Assembly (NCBI GenBank): GCA_002352365.1
Contig: DEIJ01000020.1
Coordinates: 1-6,563, forward strand
Length of the DNA stretch: 6,563 nt
From: Dehalococcoidia bacterium UBA2777
Lineage (GTDB): Bacteria > Chloroflexota > Dehalococcoidia > UBA2247 > UBA2777
Direction of reading: 5' to 3'
The position numbers were made by a program, and so were the translations under genes. Numbering within the stretch: position 1 is the stretch's first letter; every line of letters starts with the position of its first letter. The notes under the pieces are model-generated. The model made no database searches, had not been told where the DNA came from, and worked only from the letters and a program-made list of their open reading frames with translations. Of the stretch, positions 1 to 6,563 are shown piece after piece.

Positions 1-42
1 GCTAAGACGCCAGAAAAAGGGGGGAATAAGCAAAGTTTATGA
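1..42 (+). CDS. Possible 3' tail of an upstream gene (partial)
   Basis: The frame beginning at base 1 is open for 13 codons (AKTPEKGGNKQSL) and ends in TGA at 40-42, overlapping the priA ATG as ATGA. The same ATGA junction occurs at two other gene boundaries in this window, which makes a real upstream gene end plausible. The tail is hydrophilic and too short to identify. A competing reading is an upstream gene ending at TAA 3-5 in another frame, which would leave 33 bp before priA. In many bacteria rpoZ or coaBC precedes priA, but nothing here identifies either. Confidence 0.25.
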   Translation, partial: AKTPEKGGNKQSL

Positions 43-2459
43 GTTATGCTGAGGTGGCGGTTAACTCACCCATAGCCCAGCGCCAAACCTTCAGTTATAC
101 TATACCCCCTGAGATGTCGCTTACTATCGGGCAAGCAGTATGGGTCCCCTTCGGGGCTAAAGTACTTCAGGGCGTCGTTTTGGGGTTAAGCGATTATCCC
201 GCTGTGGAGGAAACCAGAGAAATAGCTGGGGTTATTGATCCCCGCCCTATGCTCTCTGCCATCCAGGTTAAGTTAGCTTATTGGATAAGTGAGCACTATC
301 TTGCCTCTCTCTTCGATGCCGCCGCCCTAATGCTTCCCCCCGGTTTTGAGCGAAGGCTACTCACCTTTTTCTACCCTTCCCCCGATGCTTCGGAAATTGC
401 TCTCGCCTCGCTTACTTTGGAGCAAAGTAAAGCGTTAAATTTTCTCCGCAAGAAGGGGAAAATCGCCCAAAAAGATATAGAAAAGGGATGGGGCAAAAGG
501 CGAGCAAGGCAAATCTTGACTCAACTCTGCCGCAAAGGTCTGGTGGTTGAAGTCCAAGAATTAGAGGGGGTGAAGGTGAGGCCGAAGTCGACTTATGAAG
601 CTAGCCTGGCTATTGATGTTGAACAGGCAAAGCAAGAGGCAAAGCATCTTCTCCCTCGTGCCCCCAAGCAGGCTGCACTACTTAAACTTTTAGCTGATAA
701 ACTAGAGCCCATCCCTGTTTCACAAGCCACGCGCTATGCTCAATGCTCGCTTGCTGCCGCTTGGACGCTAGAGAAGAAGGGTTTGATTTCCATCGAGAGG
801 GTTCGGGTGCCACGTGACCCATTGTTAGCTCATACTTTCTCTCCCTCTACCCCGCCTATCCCTACCCCTAGCCAAGAAGAAGCTTTGCGCAGGATTCAAG
901 CCTGCTTCGGACAGAATGGCACCTCAAGCTTTCTCCTTCACGGTATCACCGGTAGTGGTAAGACGGAGGTCTATTTGCGTGCCTTGGAATTCGCTATCGC
1001 CTTGGGTAAGCGAGGCATCGCTTTGGTCCCTGAGATTGCCCTTACCCCACAGACTATTTGCTGCTTTGCCTCTCGCTTTCCCCGGCAGGTGGCAGTATTC
1101 CACAGCAAACTCTCTCTGGGCGAGCAGTTTGACCAGTGGCAAGGGATAAGGGATGGGGATTTCAAAGTAGTCGTTGGCTCGAGAGGGGCCATCTTTGCCC
1201 CTCAGCCTGACCTGGGGCTCATCGTTATTGATGAAGAGCATGAGTGGGCCTACAAGCAACAGGATCAATCACCTCGCTACCAAGCCCGAGAGGTGGCACT
1301 CAAACTCGGGGAGCTTAGTGGAGCAGTGGTGATATTAGGCAGTGCCACCCCTGATGTAGAGAGTTTTTATCGGGCTCAAACTGGAAAACTTGAACTGCTA
1401 CCACTCCCTCAGCGGGTTACCCAGGAAGGACACCTCCCCGAAATCGAGGTGGTGGATCTGCGCCAGGAGCTTAAGGCAGGGAACAGGAGCATTTTCAGCC
1501 GGTCACTAAGTCGAGCGATCGAGAAAACTTTAGCCGCTGGGGAGCAAACAATTCTCTTCCTTAATCGTCGTGGGGCGGCTACTTCCGTTCAGTGTCGGAA
1601 TTGCGGCTTTGTGCTTAAATGTCGGCGATGTGATCTCCCGCTTACCTACCATGCTGTGGGAGAGGAATTAGTATGTCATCAATGTAACTGGAGGAGGAAG
1701 GTGCCTATGGTTTGCCCTGAGTGTTCAAGTTTGCAAATCAGATTTCTTGGTGTGGGCACTCAAAAGGTGGAGCAGGAGGTAGCTCGCCTTTTCTCCCAGG
1801 CGAGGCTCATGCGTTGGGACCGGGATACTACCTCAGGAAAACATTCTCATGAGGAGATTCTGAGCAAGTTCCTCAATCATGAAGCTGACATTCTCATTGG
1901 CACCCAAATGATAGCCAAAGGGCTTGATCTCCCTTTAGTTACTCTGGTAGGAGTAATCTCCGCTGACACCAGCCTTTACCTCCCCGACCTGCGAGCTGGT
2001 GAGCGCACCTTCCAGCTCCTCAGCCAGGTGGTGGGGAGAGCAGGACGAGGGCAGTGGCCAGGGAAGGTTATTATCCAGACCTATACCCCGGAGCATTACG
2101 CTATTAGTGCGGCAGCAAAGCACGATTATGCCGCTCTCTACCAGCGTGAAATCAATTACCGGCGTGAGTATGATAACCCTCCCTTCGGTCGACTGGCTTG
2201 CCTCCGTTATGCCCACCCCAATGCTACCCAGTGCCAAAGAGAGGCGGAGAGAGTGCTTCACCAGCTTGAGCAGGAAATAGACCGGCGAGGAATGCCAAAC
2301 ACAGCCTTGATTGGCCCCTCCCCTGTTTTTATCTCCAAGGTACGGGGCAAATTCCGTTGGCAAATCATTGTTCGTGGCGCTGACCCCGCCTGCCTGTTAG
2401 CCAAGCTACCTCTCCCCTCAGGCTGGACAGTGGACATCGACCCTATAAGCCTCCTTTAG
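39..2459 (+). CDS. priA: Primosomal protein N' (PriA), replication-restart 3'-5' DNA helicase
   Basis: PriA recognises abandoned replication forks and D-loops in the cytoplasm and directs reloading of the replicative helicase. The 806-residue product has the full architecture. The N-terminal 3'-DNA-binding domain opens with the typical YAEVAV strand, a winged-helix-like region follows (about 120-260), then a superfamily 2 helicase core. Visible motifs are a Q-like motif PTPSQ (275-279), Walker A GITGSGKT (302-309, K308), Walker B DEEH (398-401), motif III GSATP (434-438), motif V GTQMIAKG (621-628) and motif VI QVVGRAGRG (663-671). A zinc module sits inside the helicase with all eight cysteines: 519, 522, 528, 531, 546, 549, 559, 562. 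The end, DIDPISLL, is typical of the family. Length is close to Bacillus PriA (about 805) and longer than E. coli (732). The ATG at 39 fits the family N-terminus. The G-run at 19-24 lies 14 bases upstream, too far for a good Shine-Dalgarno, so coupling to an upstream gene is possible. No frameshift or missing key residue is seen. Confidence 0.98.
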   Translation: MSYAEVAVNSPIAQRQTFSYTIPPEMSLTIGQAVWVPFGAKVLQGVVLGLSDYPAVEETREIAGVIDPRPMLSAIQVKLAYWISEHYLASLFDAAALMLPPGFERRLLTFFYPSPDASEIALASLTLEQSKALNFLRKKGKIAQKDIEKGWGKRRARQILTQLCRKGLVVEVQELEGVKVRPKSTYEASLAIDVEQAKQEAKHLLPRAPKQAALLKLLADKLEPIPVSQATRYAQCSLAAAWTLEKKGLISIERVRVPRDPLLAHTFSPSTPPIPTPSQEEALRRIQACFGQNGTSSFLLHGITGSGKTEVYLRALEFAIALGKRGIALVPEIALTPQTICCFASRFPRQVAVFHSKLSLGEQFDQWQGIRDGDFKVVVGSRGAIFAPQPDLGLIVIDEEHEWAYKQQDQSPRYQAREVALKLGELSGAVVILGSATPDVESFYRAQTGKLELLPLPQRVTQEGHLPEIEVVDLRQELKAGNRSIFSRSLSRAIEKTLAAGEQTILFLNRRGAATSVQCRNCGFVLKCRRCDLPLTYHAVGEELVCHQCNWRRKVPMVCPECSSLQIRFLGVGTQKVEQEVARLFSQARLMRWDRDTTSGKHSHEEILSKFLNHEADILIGTQMIAKGLDLPLVTLVGVISADTSLYLPDLRAGERTFQLLSQVVGRAGRGQWPGKVIIQTYTPEHYAISAAAKHDYAALYQREINYRREYDNPPFGRLACLRYAHPNATQCQREAERVLHQLEQEIDRRGMPNTALIGPSPVFISKVRGKFRWQIIVRGADPACLLAKLPLPSGWTVDIDPISLL

Positions 2460-2460
2460 C

Positions 2461-2490
2461 TTTACAGGGCTGCCTGTGCCGATTTATAAT
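2461..2490 (+). promoter_or_regulatory. Predicted sigma70-type promoter of def, positioned for a leaderless transcript
   Basis: In the 38-bp priA/def gap there is a TTTACA box (2461-2466, five of six matches to TTGACA), an 18-bp spacer, and an exact TATAAT (2485-2490). Transcription normally starts about seven bases after the last base of the -10 box, here about 2497, and the def ATG begins at 2498. No Shine-Dalgarno-like purine run precedes that ATG. The boxes are seen directly; promoter activity and leaderless initiation are inferred. A 5-bp inverted repeat, ACAGG (2464-2468) with CCTGT (2473-2477), overlaps the -35 box and spacer and could be an operator or chance. Confidence 0.6.
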
Positions 2491-2497
2491 TTTAGAA

Positions 2498-2983
2498 ATG
2501 CAAGTTTTGCCTATTCGACTTGTCCCTGATCCAGTACTACGACGCAAGGCCAAGCGAGTACGGGGTCTTGATGGCCCAACACAGCGGCTTATCGATGAGA
2601 TGATTGAAACCATGCGCGATGCCTATGGAGTGGGGTTAGCAGCTCCCCAGGTGGGGAAATTGTGGCGGATAATTGTGATCGAGTTACCTGGAGAAGAGGT
2701 CAAAACTCTAATTAACCCTGAGGTGGTGAAGAAGGGGGGAGAGCGAGTGGTTGAGGAGGGATGCCTGAGTATTCCTGGATATAGGGGGGAGATTAAGCGT
2801 TCAGTTTCAGTCACTGCAAAGGGGTATAATCGGCAGGGGAAAGAGATTCGGCTGAGAGGGAAAGAACTCCTCGCTCAGGCGTTGGAGCATGAAATAGACC
2901 ACCTGAATGGGGTATTATATATCGACTATCTGGAGAGCCCAGATAAATTATACAAGATTCACTGGGAACAAGCTGGTTTATGA
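2498..2983 (+). CDS. def: Peptide deformylase
   Basis: This metalloenzyme removes the formyl group from the N-terminal methionine of new proteins at the ribosome exit. All three family motifs are intact in the 161-residue product: GVGLAAPQ (44-51), EGCLS (87-91, metal ligand C89) and HEIDH (131-135, metal ligands H131 and H135, catalytic E132). The N-terminal pattern, with DPVLRRKAKRV at 11-21, is typical. Length is normal for a compact bacterial deformylase, and the short C-terminal tail after HEIDHLNGVLYID has no long extension. The ATG at 2498 is the sensible start: the frame is open upstream but offers no better start codon. There is no ribosome-binding site, matching the promoter placed directly upstream. 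The stop overlaps the next gene's start as ATGA (2980-2983), suggesting coupled translation. The formyltransferase gene fmt, a common neighbour of def, is not next to it here. Confidence 0.98.
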   Translation: MQVLPIRLVPDPVLRRKAKRVRGLDGPTQRLIDEMIETMRDAYGVGLAAPQVGKLWRIIVIELPGEEVKTLINPEVVKKGGERVVEEGCLSIPGYRGEIKRSVSVTAKGYNRQGKEIRLRGKELLAQALEHEIDHLNGVLYIDYLESPDKLYKIHWEQAGL

Positions 2984-4467
2984 TGAAGGTTCCCAACACA
3001 GATTTAAACTTATTAGTGCTCGAGGTGAGGGATTTCCTTGCCCAGCAGAGAGTCGATTCCTATCTCATCGGCGGCTATGTGCGTGATGCTCTTCTGGGGC
3101 GAGCTACTAAGGATATCGACATTGCTGTTCAGGCAAGTGCCCTAGAGGTGGCTCAGCAGGTGGCCAGCTTTTTGGGTGGCAGGTATGTGTTGCTGGATGA
3201 ACGAAATAAAGTGGCTCGAGTAGTTATGCTTGAGGGTGACTCGCCTTATGCCTGCCGATGCTATCTCGATTTCTCCACCCTGCGGGGTGATATCACCCAA
3301 GACCTAGCCCAGCGTGACTTCACTATAGATGCTATGGCAGTGCGGCTTGATGAGGTGGCAGAGGACTGGTCCAAACTGGAGCTTATTGACCCCTTTGGGG
3401 GGCAAAGCGACCTGAGGAAGGGACTGATCAGGCAAATAAGTAGCGGGGTGTTCTATGATGATCCAGCTCGCCTGCTTCGGGCAGTTCGATTAGCTGCAGA
3501 GTATAGCTTGGCTATTGAGGAGAAAACCGAAGCTTCGATTTGCTCCTCAGCCCACCTTATCACCACAGTGGCTGGGGAAAGAATAAGGGAGGAATTGCGC
3601 CGCCTGCTCTCGGTTCCCAGTGCAGCTTACTTCCTGCGCTATCTTGATCAATTGAGTTTGCTGGAGAAGATATTCCCTGAGTTAGCCCAGACGAAGGGGG
3701 TGAGGCAACCTAAAGAGCATTTCTGGGATGTTTTCGATCACTCCATGGAAACAGTGGTTGCTTTAGAGCGCTTGCTCGACTTTGAGAAGTCAACAGATGA
3801 AATACTGAATTCGGCCCCTTATCTTAAAACCCTTGCCCCCCATTTTGAGGAAGAGATTGGCGGAATGAAGAGAAGTAGTTTAGCCAAGTTGGCTGCCCTC
3901 CTCCATGATATTGCCAAGCCAAAGACAAAGAGTATTGGTGAGGACGGTAGAACTCACTTCTTTGGCCATGCTAAGGAAGGAGCGATTATAGCTGGGGATA
4001 TTTTGACCCGATTAAGGTTTAGCGGCCGGGAGATAAAGATAGTGCAAAAGATGATAGAGTATCATCTTCGTCCCGGACAGATGAGTAATGAAGGATTACC
4101 CACTCGGCGGGCCATTTATCGCTACTTCCGTGATGCTGGTGAGGTAGCCATCGACACCTTGCTCTTGGGCCTTGCTGACCACCTCGCCACCCGGGGCCCC
4201 AACCTGGACCTTGATGCTTGGGAAGAGCATACCAAACTGGTAGGATATATATTATCCCGGAAAGAGGAGAGCATCATAGCACCGCCCAAGCTAATTGACG
4301 GGCATGATTTAATCAATCTCTTCGGTATGAAGCCAGGAAGGCAAATTGGTGAGCTTTTGGAACTGGTGCGTGAAGCACAAGGGGCAAGGGAAATCAATAC
4401 CAGAGAAGAAGCCTTAGCCTGGGTGGAAATGATTATTGAAAATGAATCAAAGACGCAGGCCAACTAA
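2980..4467 (+). CDS. HD-domain tRNA nucleotidyltransferase / poly(A) polymerase family protein (class II)
   Basis: A class II nucleotidyltransferase that most likely builds or repairs the 3' CCA end of tRNA; which bases it adds cannot be settled from sequence alone. In the 495-residue product the catalytic domain carries IGGYVRD (30-36), the carboxylates of DID (D45, D47), QRDFTIDAMA (111-120) and DDPARLLRAVRLA (160-172). The helical RNA-binding neck follows, with GERIREELRRLL. An HD phosphohydrolase-type domain comes next: H254, H309-D310 (LLHDIAKP), H330 (GHAKEGA), H362 and D400-H401 (ADHLATRGP). HD domains in this family are linked to phosphatase or phosphodiesterase activity on RNA ends. 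About 55 residues separate the first H from HD, longer than a minimal HD domain. Two oddities are a short stretch between D97 and R112, where CCA-adding enzymes have a flexible loop, and D160 in place of the usual E in the base-selecting EDxxR motif. The start overlaps def by ATGA; ATG at 2983 is an alternative start. The 3' end overlaps secD. Confidence 0.9.
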   Translation: MMKVPNTDLNLLVLEVRDFLAQQRVDSYLIGGYVRDALLGRATKDIDIAVQASALEVAQQVASFLGGRYVLLDERNKVARVVMLEGDSPYACRCYLDFSTLRGDITQDLAQRDFTIDAMAVRLDEVAEDWSKLELIDPFGGQSDLRKGLIRQISSGVFYDDPARLLRAVRLAAEYSLAIEEKTEASICSSAHLITTVAGERIREELRRLLSVPSAAYFLRYLDQLSLLEKIFPELAQTKGVRQPKEHFWDVFDHSMETVVALERLLDFEKSTDEILNSAPYLKTLAPHFEEEIGGMKRSSLAKLAALLHDIAKPKTKSIGEDGRTHFFGHAKEGAIIAGDILTRLRFSGREIKIVQKMIEYHLRPGQMSNEGLPTRRAIYRYFRDAGEVAIDTLLLGLADHLATRGPNLDLDAWEEHTKLVGYILSRKEESIIAPPKLIDGHDLINLFGMKPGRQIGELLELVREAQGAREINTREEALAWVEMIIENESKTQAN

Positions 4468-5833
4468 GAGAAGAGGCATATCCCGAGAGAATATCTGGCT
4501 ACTATTGGTGATAGTAGCTCTGTTTGCCTTCGCCTCGTGGGTGGTTTATCCGCTTGATGATGCCAGGCTGGGGCAAAACTTGCGCCTGGGTTTAGATCTT
4601 AAAGGAGGAACTCAACTGGTCTATAAGGCTGACCTTTCCAGGGTCAAAGGGAGCGAAGCGGACGCCATGAGTGGCGCTCTGGGCATTATTGAGCGGCGGG
4701 TCAATGCCTATGGGGTCAGCGAACCCACCATCCAACAGCAGGGGGATGACCGTATCTTGGTGCAGCTACCCGGGGTTAAGAACATCGATGAGGCTATCAA
4801 GCTTATAGGCCAGACAGCACTGCTTGATTTTCGCTGGGTAGAACTAGACGAACAAGGTAATCCGGTGTTTGCTGATAGCGAAAAAAAGGAGCCCAAGTGG
4901 GTTCCTGCCACTGGAGTCATCAATGGAGAAACAAAGCAGCTCACCGGAAAATATCTAGTAAGTGCTGAAGCTTACATTCCCGAGAATGAACCTACCTTTG
5001 ATGTTCTGTTTGAATGGAATGATGAAGGGGCAAAGCTCTTTGAGCAAATCACCACACATCTCTATGAGGAGAGAAAAACGACTACCCCCTTCGCTCACTG
5101 GGAGAAAAGTTTGGGCATCTTCCTTGATAATAAAGAAATTTCCTCACCCGAGGTTCAAGCGGTGATTGGTGTAAAGGGTCGTATCACCGGCATAAAGACT
5201 TGGGATGAGGCGAAAAATTTGGCCATCCAGCTTAATTTCGGTGCCCTGCCGGTCCCCCTTTTCGTGCTGCAGCAGCAGGATGTCGATCCTACTCTTGGTG
5301 CCGACTCAATCAAAAAGAGCATCTTAGCTGGGGCAATTGGGCTGGGACTGATTTTGTTATTCATGATGCTGTACTACCGCCTGCTTGGAGTATTAGCCTG
5401 TCTCTCCCTAGTTATCTACGGTACTTTGGTGCTAGCCACATTCAAGCTGCTACCGGCATTTACTTTAACTCTAGCTGGAATGGCTGGGTTCATCATCTCC
5501 TTAGGCATGGCAGTAGATGCCAATGTGCTTATCTTTGAGCGGATGAAGGAGGAATTAGCCGGTGGGCGAACCTTGGGGGCAGCAGTGGAAGCCGGCTTCA
5601 ATCGTGCCTGGACAGCTATCCGAGATAGCAATATCACTACCTTTATTGTCTGTGCTATCCTTTATTGGTTCGGGAGTAGGTTTGCCGCCAGCCAAGTGAT
5701 GGGCTTTGCTCTCACCTTATTCATCGGGGTGGGAATAAGCATGTTCACTGCCATCATTATTACCCGAACTTTCTTGCGTCTCTTTTCGGGCACCCAGATG
5801 GCCAAGAAGTTATGGCTATTTAAGGCAGGATGA
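4442..5833 (+). CDS. secD: Protein translocase subunit SecD
   Basis: SecD is an inner-membrane partner of SecYEG that, with SecF, uses the proton gradient to pull exported proteins out of the translocon. Numbering from ATG 4442 (463 residues): a basic N-terminus; TM1 at about 18-37; the signature GLDLKGG (50-56); and the P1 extracytoplasmic region (about 57-285), which includes ERRVNAYGVSEP and ends in NFGALPVPL. Next come PTLGADSI (283-290) and five C-terminal membrane segments. The TM4 signature GMAVDANVLIFERMKEE carries D359, equivalent to the aspartate needed for proton transport in the Thermus SecDF studies (D340 there). P1 is shorter than in E. coli SecD (615 aa), as in many non-proteobacterial SecDs. 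Start choice: ATG 4442 overlaps the upstream gene by 26 bp. A TTG at 4436, two codons earlier, has a GGTGGA run (4422-4427) eight bases upstream and is a real alternative. The stop overlaps secF. Confidence 0.97.
   Translation: MNQRRRPTKRRGISRENIWLLLVIVALFAFASWVVYPLDDARLGQNLRLGLDLKGGTQLVYKADLSRVKGSEADAMSGALGIIERRVNAYGVSEPTIQQQGDDRILVQLPGVKNIDEAIKLIGQTALLDFRWVELDEQGNPVFADSEKKEPKWVPATGVINGETKQLTGKYLVSAEAYIPENEPTFDVLFEWNDEGAKLFEQITTHLYEERKTTTPFAHWEKSLGIFLDNKEISSPEVQAVIGVKGRITGIKTWDEAKNLAIQLNFGALPVPLFVLQQQDVDPTLGADSIKKSILAGAIGLGLILLFMMLYYRLLGVLACLSLVIYGTLVLATFKLLPAFTLTLAGMAGFIISLGMAVDANVLIFERMKEELAGGRTLGAAVEAGFNRAWTAIRDSNITTFIVCAILYWFGSRFAASQVMGFALTLFIGVGISMFTAIIITRTFLRLFSGTQMAKKLWLFKAG
5822..5830 (+). 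promoter_or_regulatory. Ribosome-binding site of secF
   Basis: AAGGCAGGA lies inside the last codons of secD. AAGG (5822-5825) is four bases from ATG 5830, and AGGA (5827-5830) is five bases from the in-frame ATG 5836. Spacing slightly favours the second ATG, while the ATGA overlap favours the first. The difference is only two residues. Confidence 0.5.
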
Positions 5834-6563
5834 AAATGCTCAATTTAGCAAGTAGAAGATATTGGTATTTTCTAGCTTCAACTTTGGTTATTATCCCCGG
5901 TATTATCTTCCTGGCTCTCTTCGGGTTTAACCTGGGGATTGATTTCAAGAGCGGCACGACCATGACCTTGGTATTCAGCCAGCCTACCAGCCAAGCTGAG
6001 CTACGCCAGTTCTTAGCCAGCGAGGAGCATGAAGAAACTATTATTCAAGGTACCCATAAACCAGGCTTTGTGGTCAAAACCCAGGGCTCGCCAGATGAGC
6101 AAGCTATTAGGCAAGTCTTAGAAGATGAATTTAGTGCCCAGGGCGTATTTCTTTCCACCGCAAAGATGAGCGAGGGCACTGTCCTGACCATTATCTTTGC
6201 CCATCCAGTGGAGCAGGCCAAGTTGCTTGAGGTGCTCGAACCACAGGGTGTTGGGTTAACCCAGGTCAAACCTACTGAAAAAGAAGCCTTTTTGATTCGA
6301 AGTCGAACTATAGGGCAAGACCCGATAAAGGATAAGCAAGGCAACATAATTGCCCCTTCAGAGAAGGAGCGATTAACTGAGGCGATGAACAAGAGATTCG
6401 GCCCTTTCGGCATATTTGACTTTGCCTCTGTTTCCCCTATTATTGCCACCGAGATTGGGCGCAATGCAGCTATCGCTGTAGCTGCCGCCGCGGTGGGCAT
6501 CCTGCTTTACCTTGCTTGGGCTTTCCGCAACATGCCTCAACCCTTCCGTTATGGCACCTGCGC
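5830..6563 (+). CDS. secF: Protein translocase subunit SecF (5' part, cut by the window edge)
   Basis: SecF pairs with SecD in the membrane to drive the late, proton-powered step of Sec export. 244 complete codons are present with no stop; the gene continues past the right edge. Seen in order: a short basic N-terminus, TM1 (about 13-33), the family signature LGIDFKSGT (35-43), a large extracytoplasmic region (about 44-200), the segment before TM2 SVSPIIATEIGRNAA (200-214), TM2 (about 212-231), and the start of the TM2-TM3 loop FRYGTCA. Two departures stand out. The usual GIDFxGGT reads GIDFKSGT, with S41 in place of the first of two glycines. The extracytoplasmic region is about 160 residues instead of the roughly 100-110 of E. 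coli SecF and appears to hold two copies of the P1 subdomain. The start overlaps the secD stop as ATGA, so coupled, near-equal synthesis is likely. The remaining four membrane segments would lie beyond the window. Confidence 0.96.
   Translation, partial: MKMLNLASRRYWYFLASTLVIIPGIIFLALFGFNLGIDFKSGTTMTLVFSQPTSQAELRQFLASEEHEETIIQGTHKPGFVVKTQGSPDEQAIRQVLEDEFSAQGVFLSTAKMSEGTVLTIIFAHPVEQAKLLEVLEPQGVGLTQVKPTEKEAFLIRSRTIGQDPIKDKQGNIIAPSEKERLTEAMNKRFGPFGIFDFASVSPIIATEIGRNAAIAVAAAAVGILLYLAWAFRNMPQPFRYGTC
5956..6405 (+). other. Apparent tandem duplication of the P1 subdomain within SecF
   Basis: SecF residues 44-85 and 118-159 align without gaps at an offset of 74 residues with 11 identities in 42 positions, including T46/T120, F49/F123, P52/P126, QA 55-56/129-130, L58/L132 and F80/F154. 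Many other positions are conservative (LV/II, V/I, K/R). Each half then continues into a helix: P88-F101 in the first and P176-F190 in the second, the second after a longer loop (about 160-175). Each half matches the strand-helix-strand-helix order of the normal single P1 domain. That this is a duplication, not chance similarity of small alpha/beta folds, is inference. Confidence 0.6.

Noticed and set aside
14..24. A/G-rich run as the Shine-Dalgarno of priA
   Set aside because: The G-run ends 14 bases before the ATG, too far for normal spacing, so it is not listed as a binding site.
924..1268. Antisense open frames opposite the PriA Walker region
   Set aside because: They are overlapping shadows of the Walker A to Walker B segment with no independent coding signs.
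1935..2363. Antisense open frame of 142 codons opposite priA
   Set aside because: It covers the conserved helicase motifs V and VI of PriA on the other strand and shows no family resemblance; it is a shadow of the real gene.
2464..2490. ACAGG/CCTGT hairpin as a terminator for priA
   Set aside because: The stem is only 5 bp and is followed by GCCGATTTATAAT, with no clean U-run. The T/A-rich part is better explained as the -10 box.
4294..4322. TTGACG as the -35 box of a secD promoter inside the upstream gene
   Set aside because: No credible -10 sequence occurs 16-18 bases downstream, so there is no support beyond one hexamer.
6045..6500. Antisense open frame of 151 codons opposite secF
   Set aside because: It lies wholly opposite a well-supported coding region, its composition is a low-complexity mirror of the secF codons, and it has no recognisable domain or start signal.

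Overview
This window is a compact run of five same-strand (+) housekeeping genes: priA (replication-restart helicase), def (peptide deformylase), an HD-domain tRNA nucleotidyltransferase / poly(A) polymerase family gene, secD, and the 5' part of secF, which runs off the right edge. The only gap over a few bases is the 38 bp between priA and def. The other junctions overlap: ATGA stop/start overlaps at def/nucleotidyltransferase and at secD/secF, and about 26 bp between the nucleotidyltransferase and secD. I see no RNA gene, insertion sequence, CRISPR array, attachment site or intrinsic terminator, and no gene-free stretch over 300 bases.

Organism: a bacterium of roughly balanced base composition. 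The priA-def-nucleotidyltransferase-secD-secF order, the PriA Walker B context (DEEHEWAYKQ), the HD-type nucleotidyltransferase and the SecF 'FRYGTCA' segment all recall Chloroflexota, most likely Dehalococcoidia. That placement rests on memory of family sequences, not on a search; I hold it at about 0.6.

How the genes relate: PriA reloads the replication machinery at stalled forks, and deformylase trims new polypeptides. The nucleotidyltransferase matures or repairs tRNA 3' ends, and SecD/SecF use the proton gradient to help the SecYEG/SecA translocon. They form a growth-related cluster rather than one pathway. Co-transcription is likely, but a good promoter directly before def could drive the downstream four genes apart from priA.

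There is no obviously new defence, mobile or biosynthetic system here. Three observations deserve a second look: (1) a near-consensus sigma70-type promoter placed so that the def transcript would begin at or one base before its ATG (leaderless); (2) what looks like a tandem duplication of the extracytoplasmic P1 subdomain in SecF; and (3) a nucleotidyltransferase with a shortened loop and a DDxxR in place of EDxxR, which leaves open whether it adds CCA, CC or only A.
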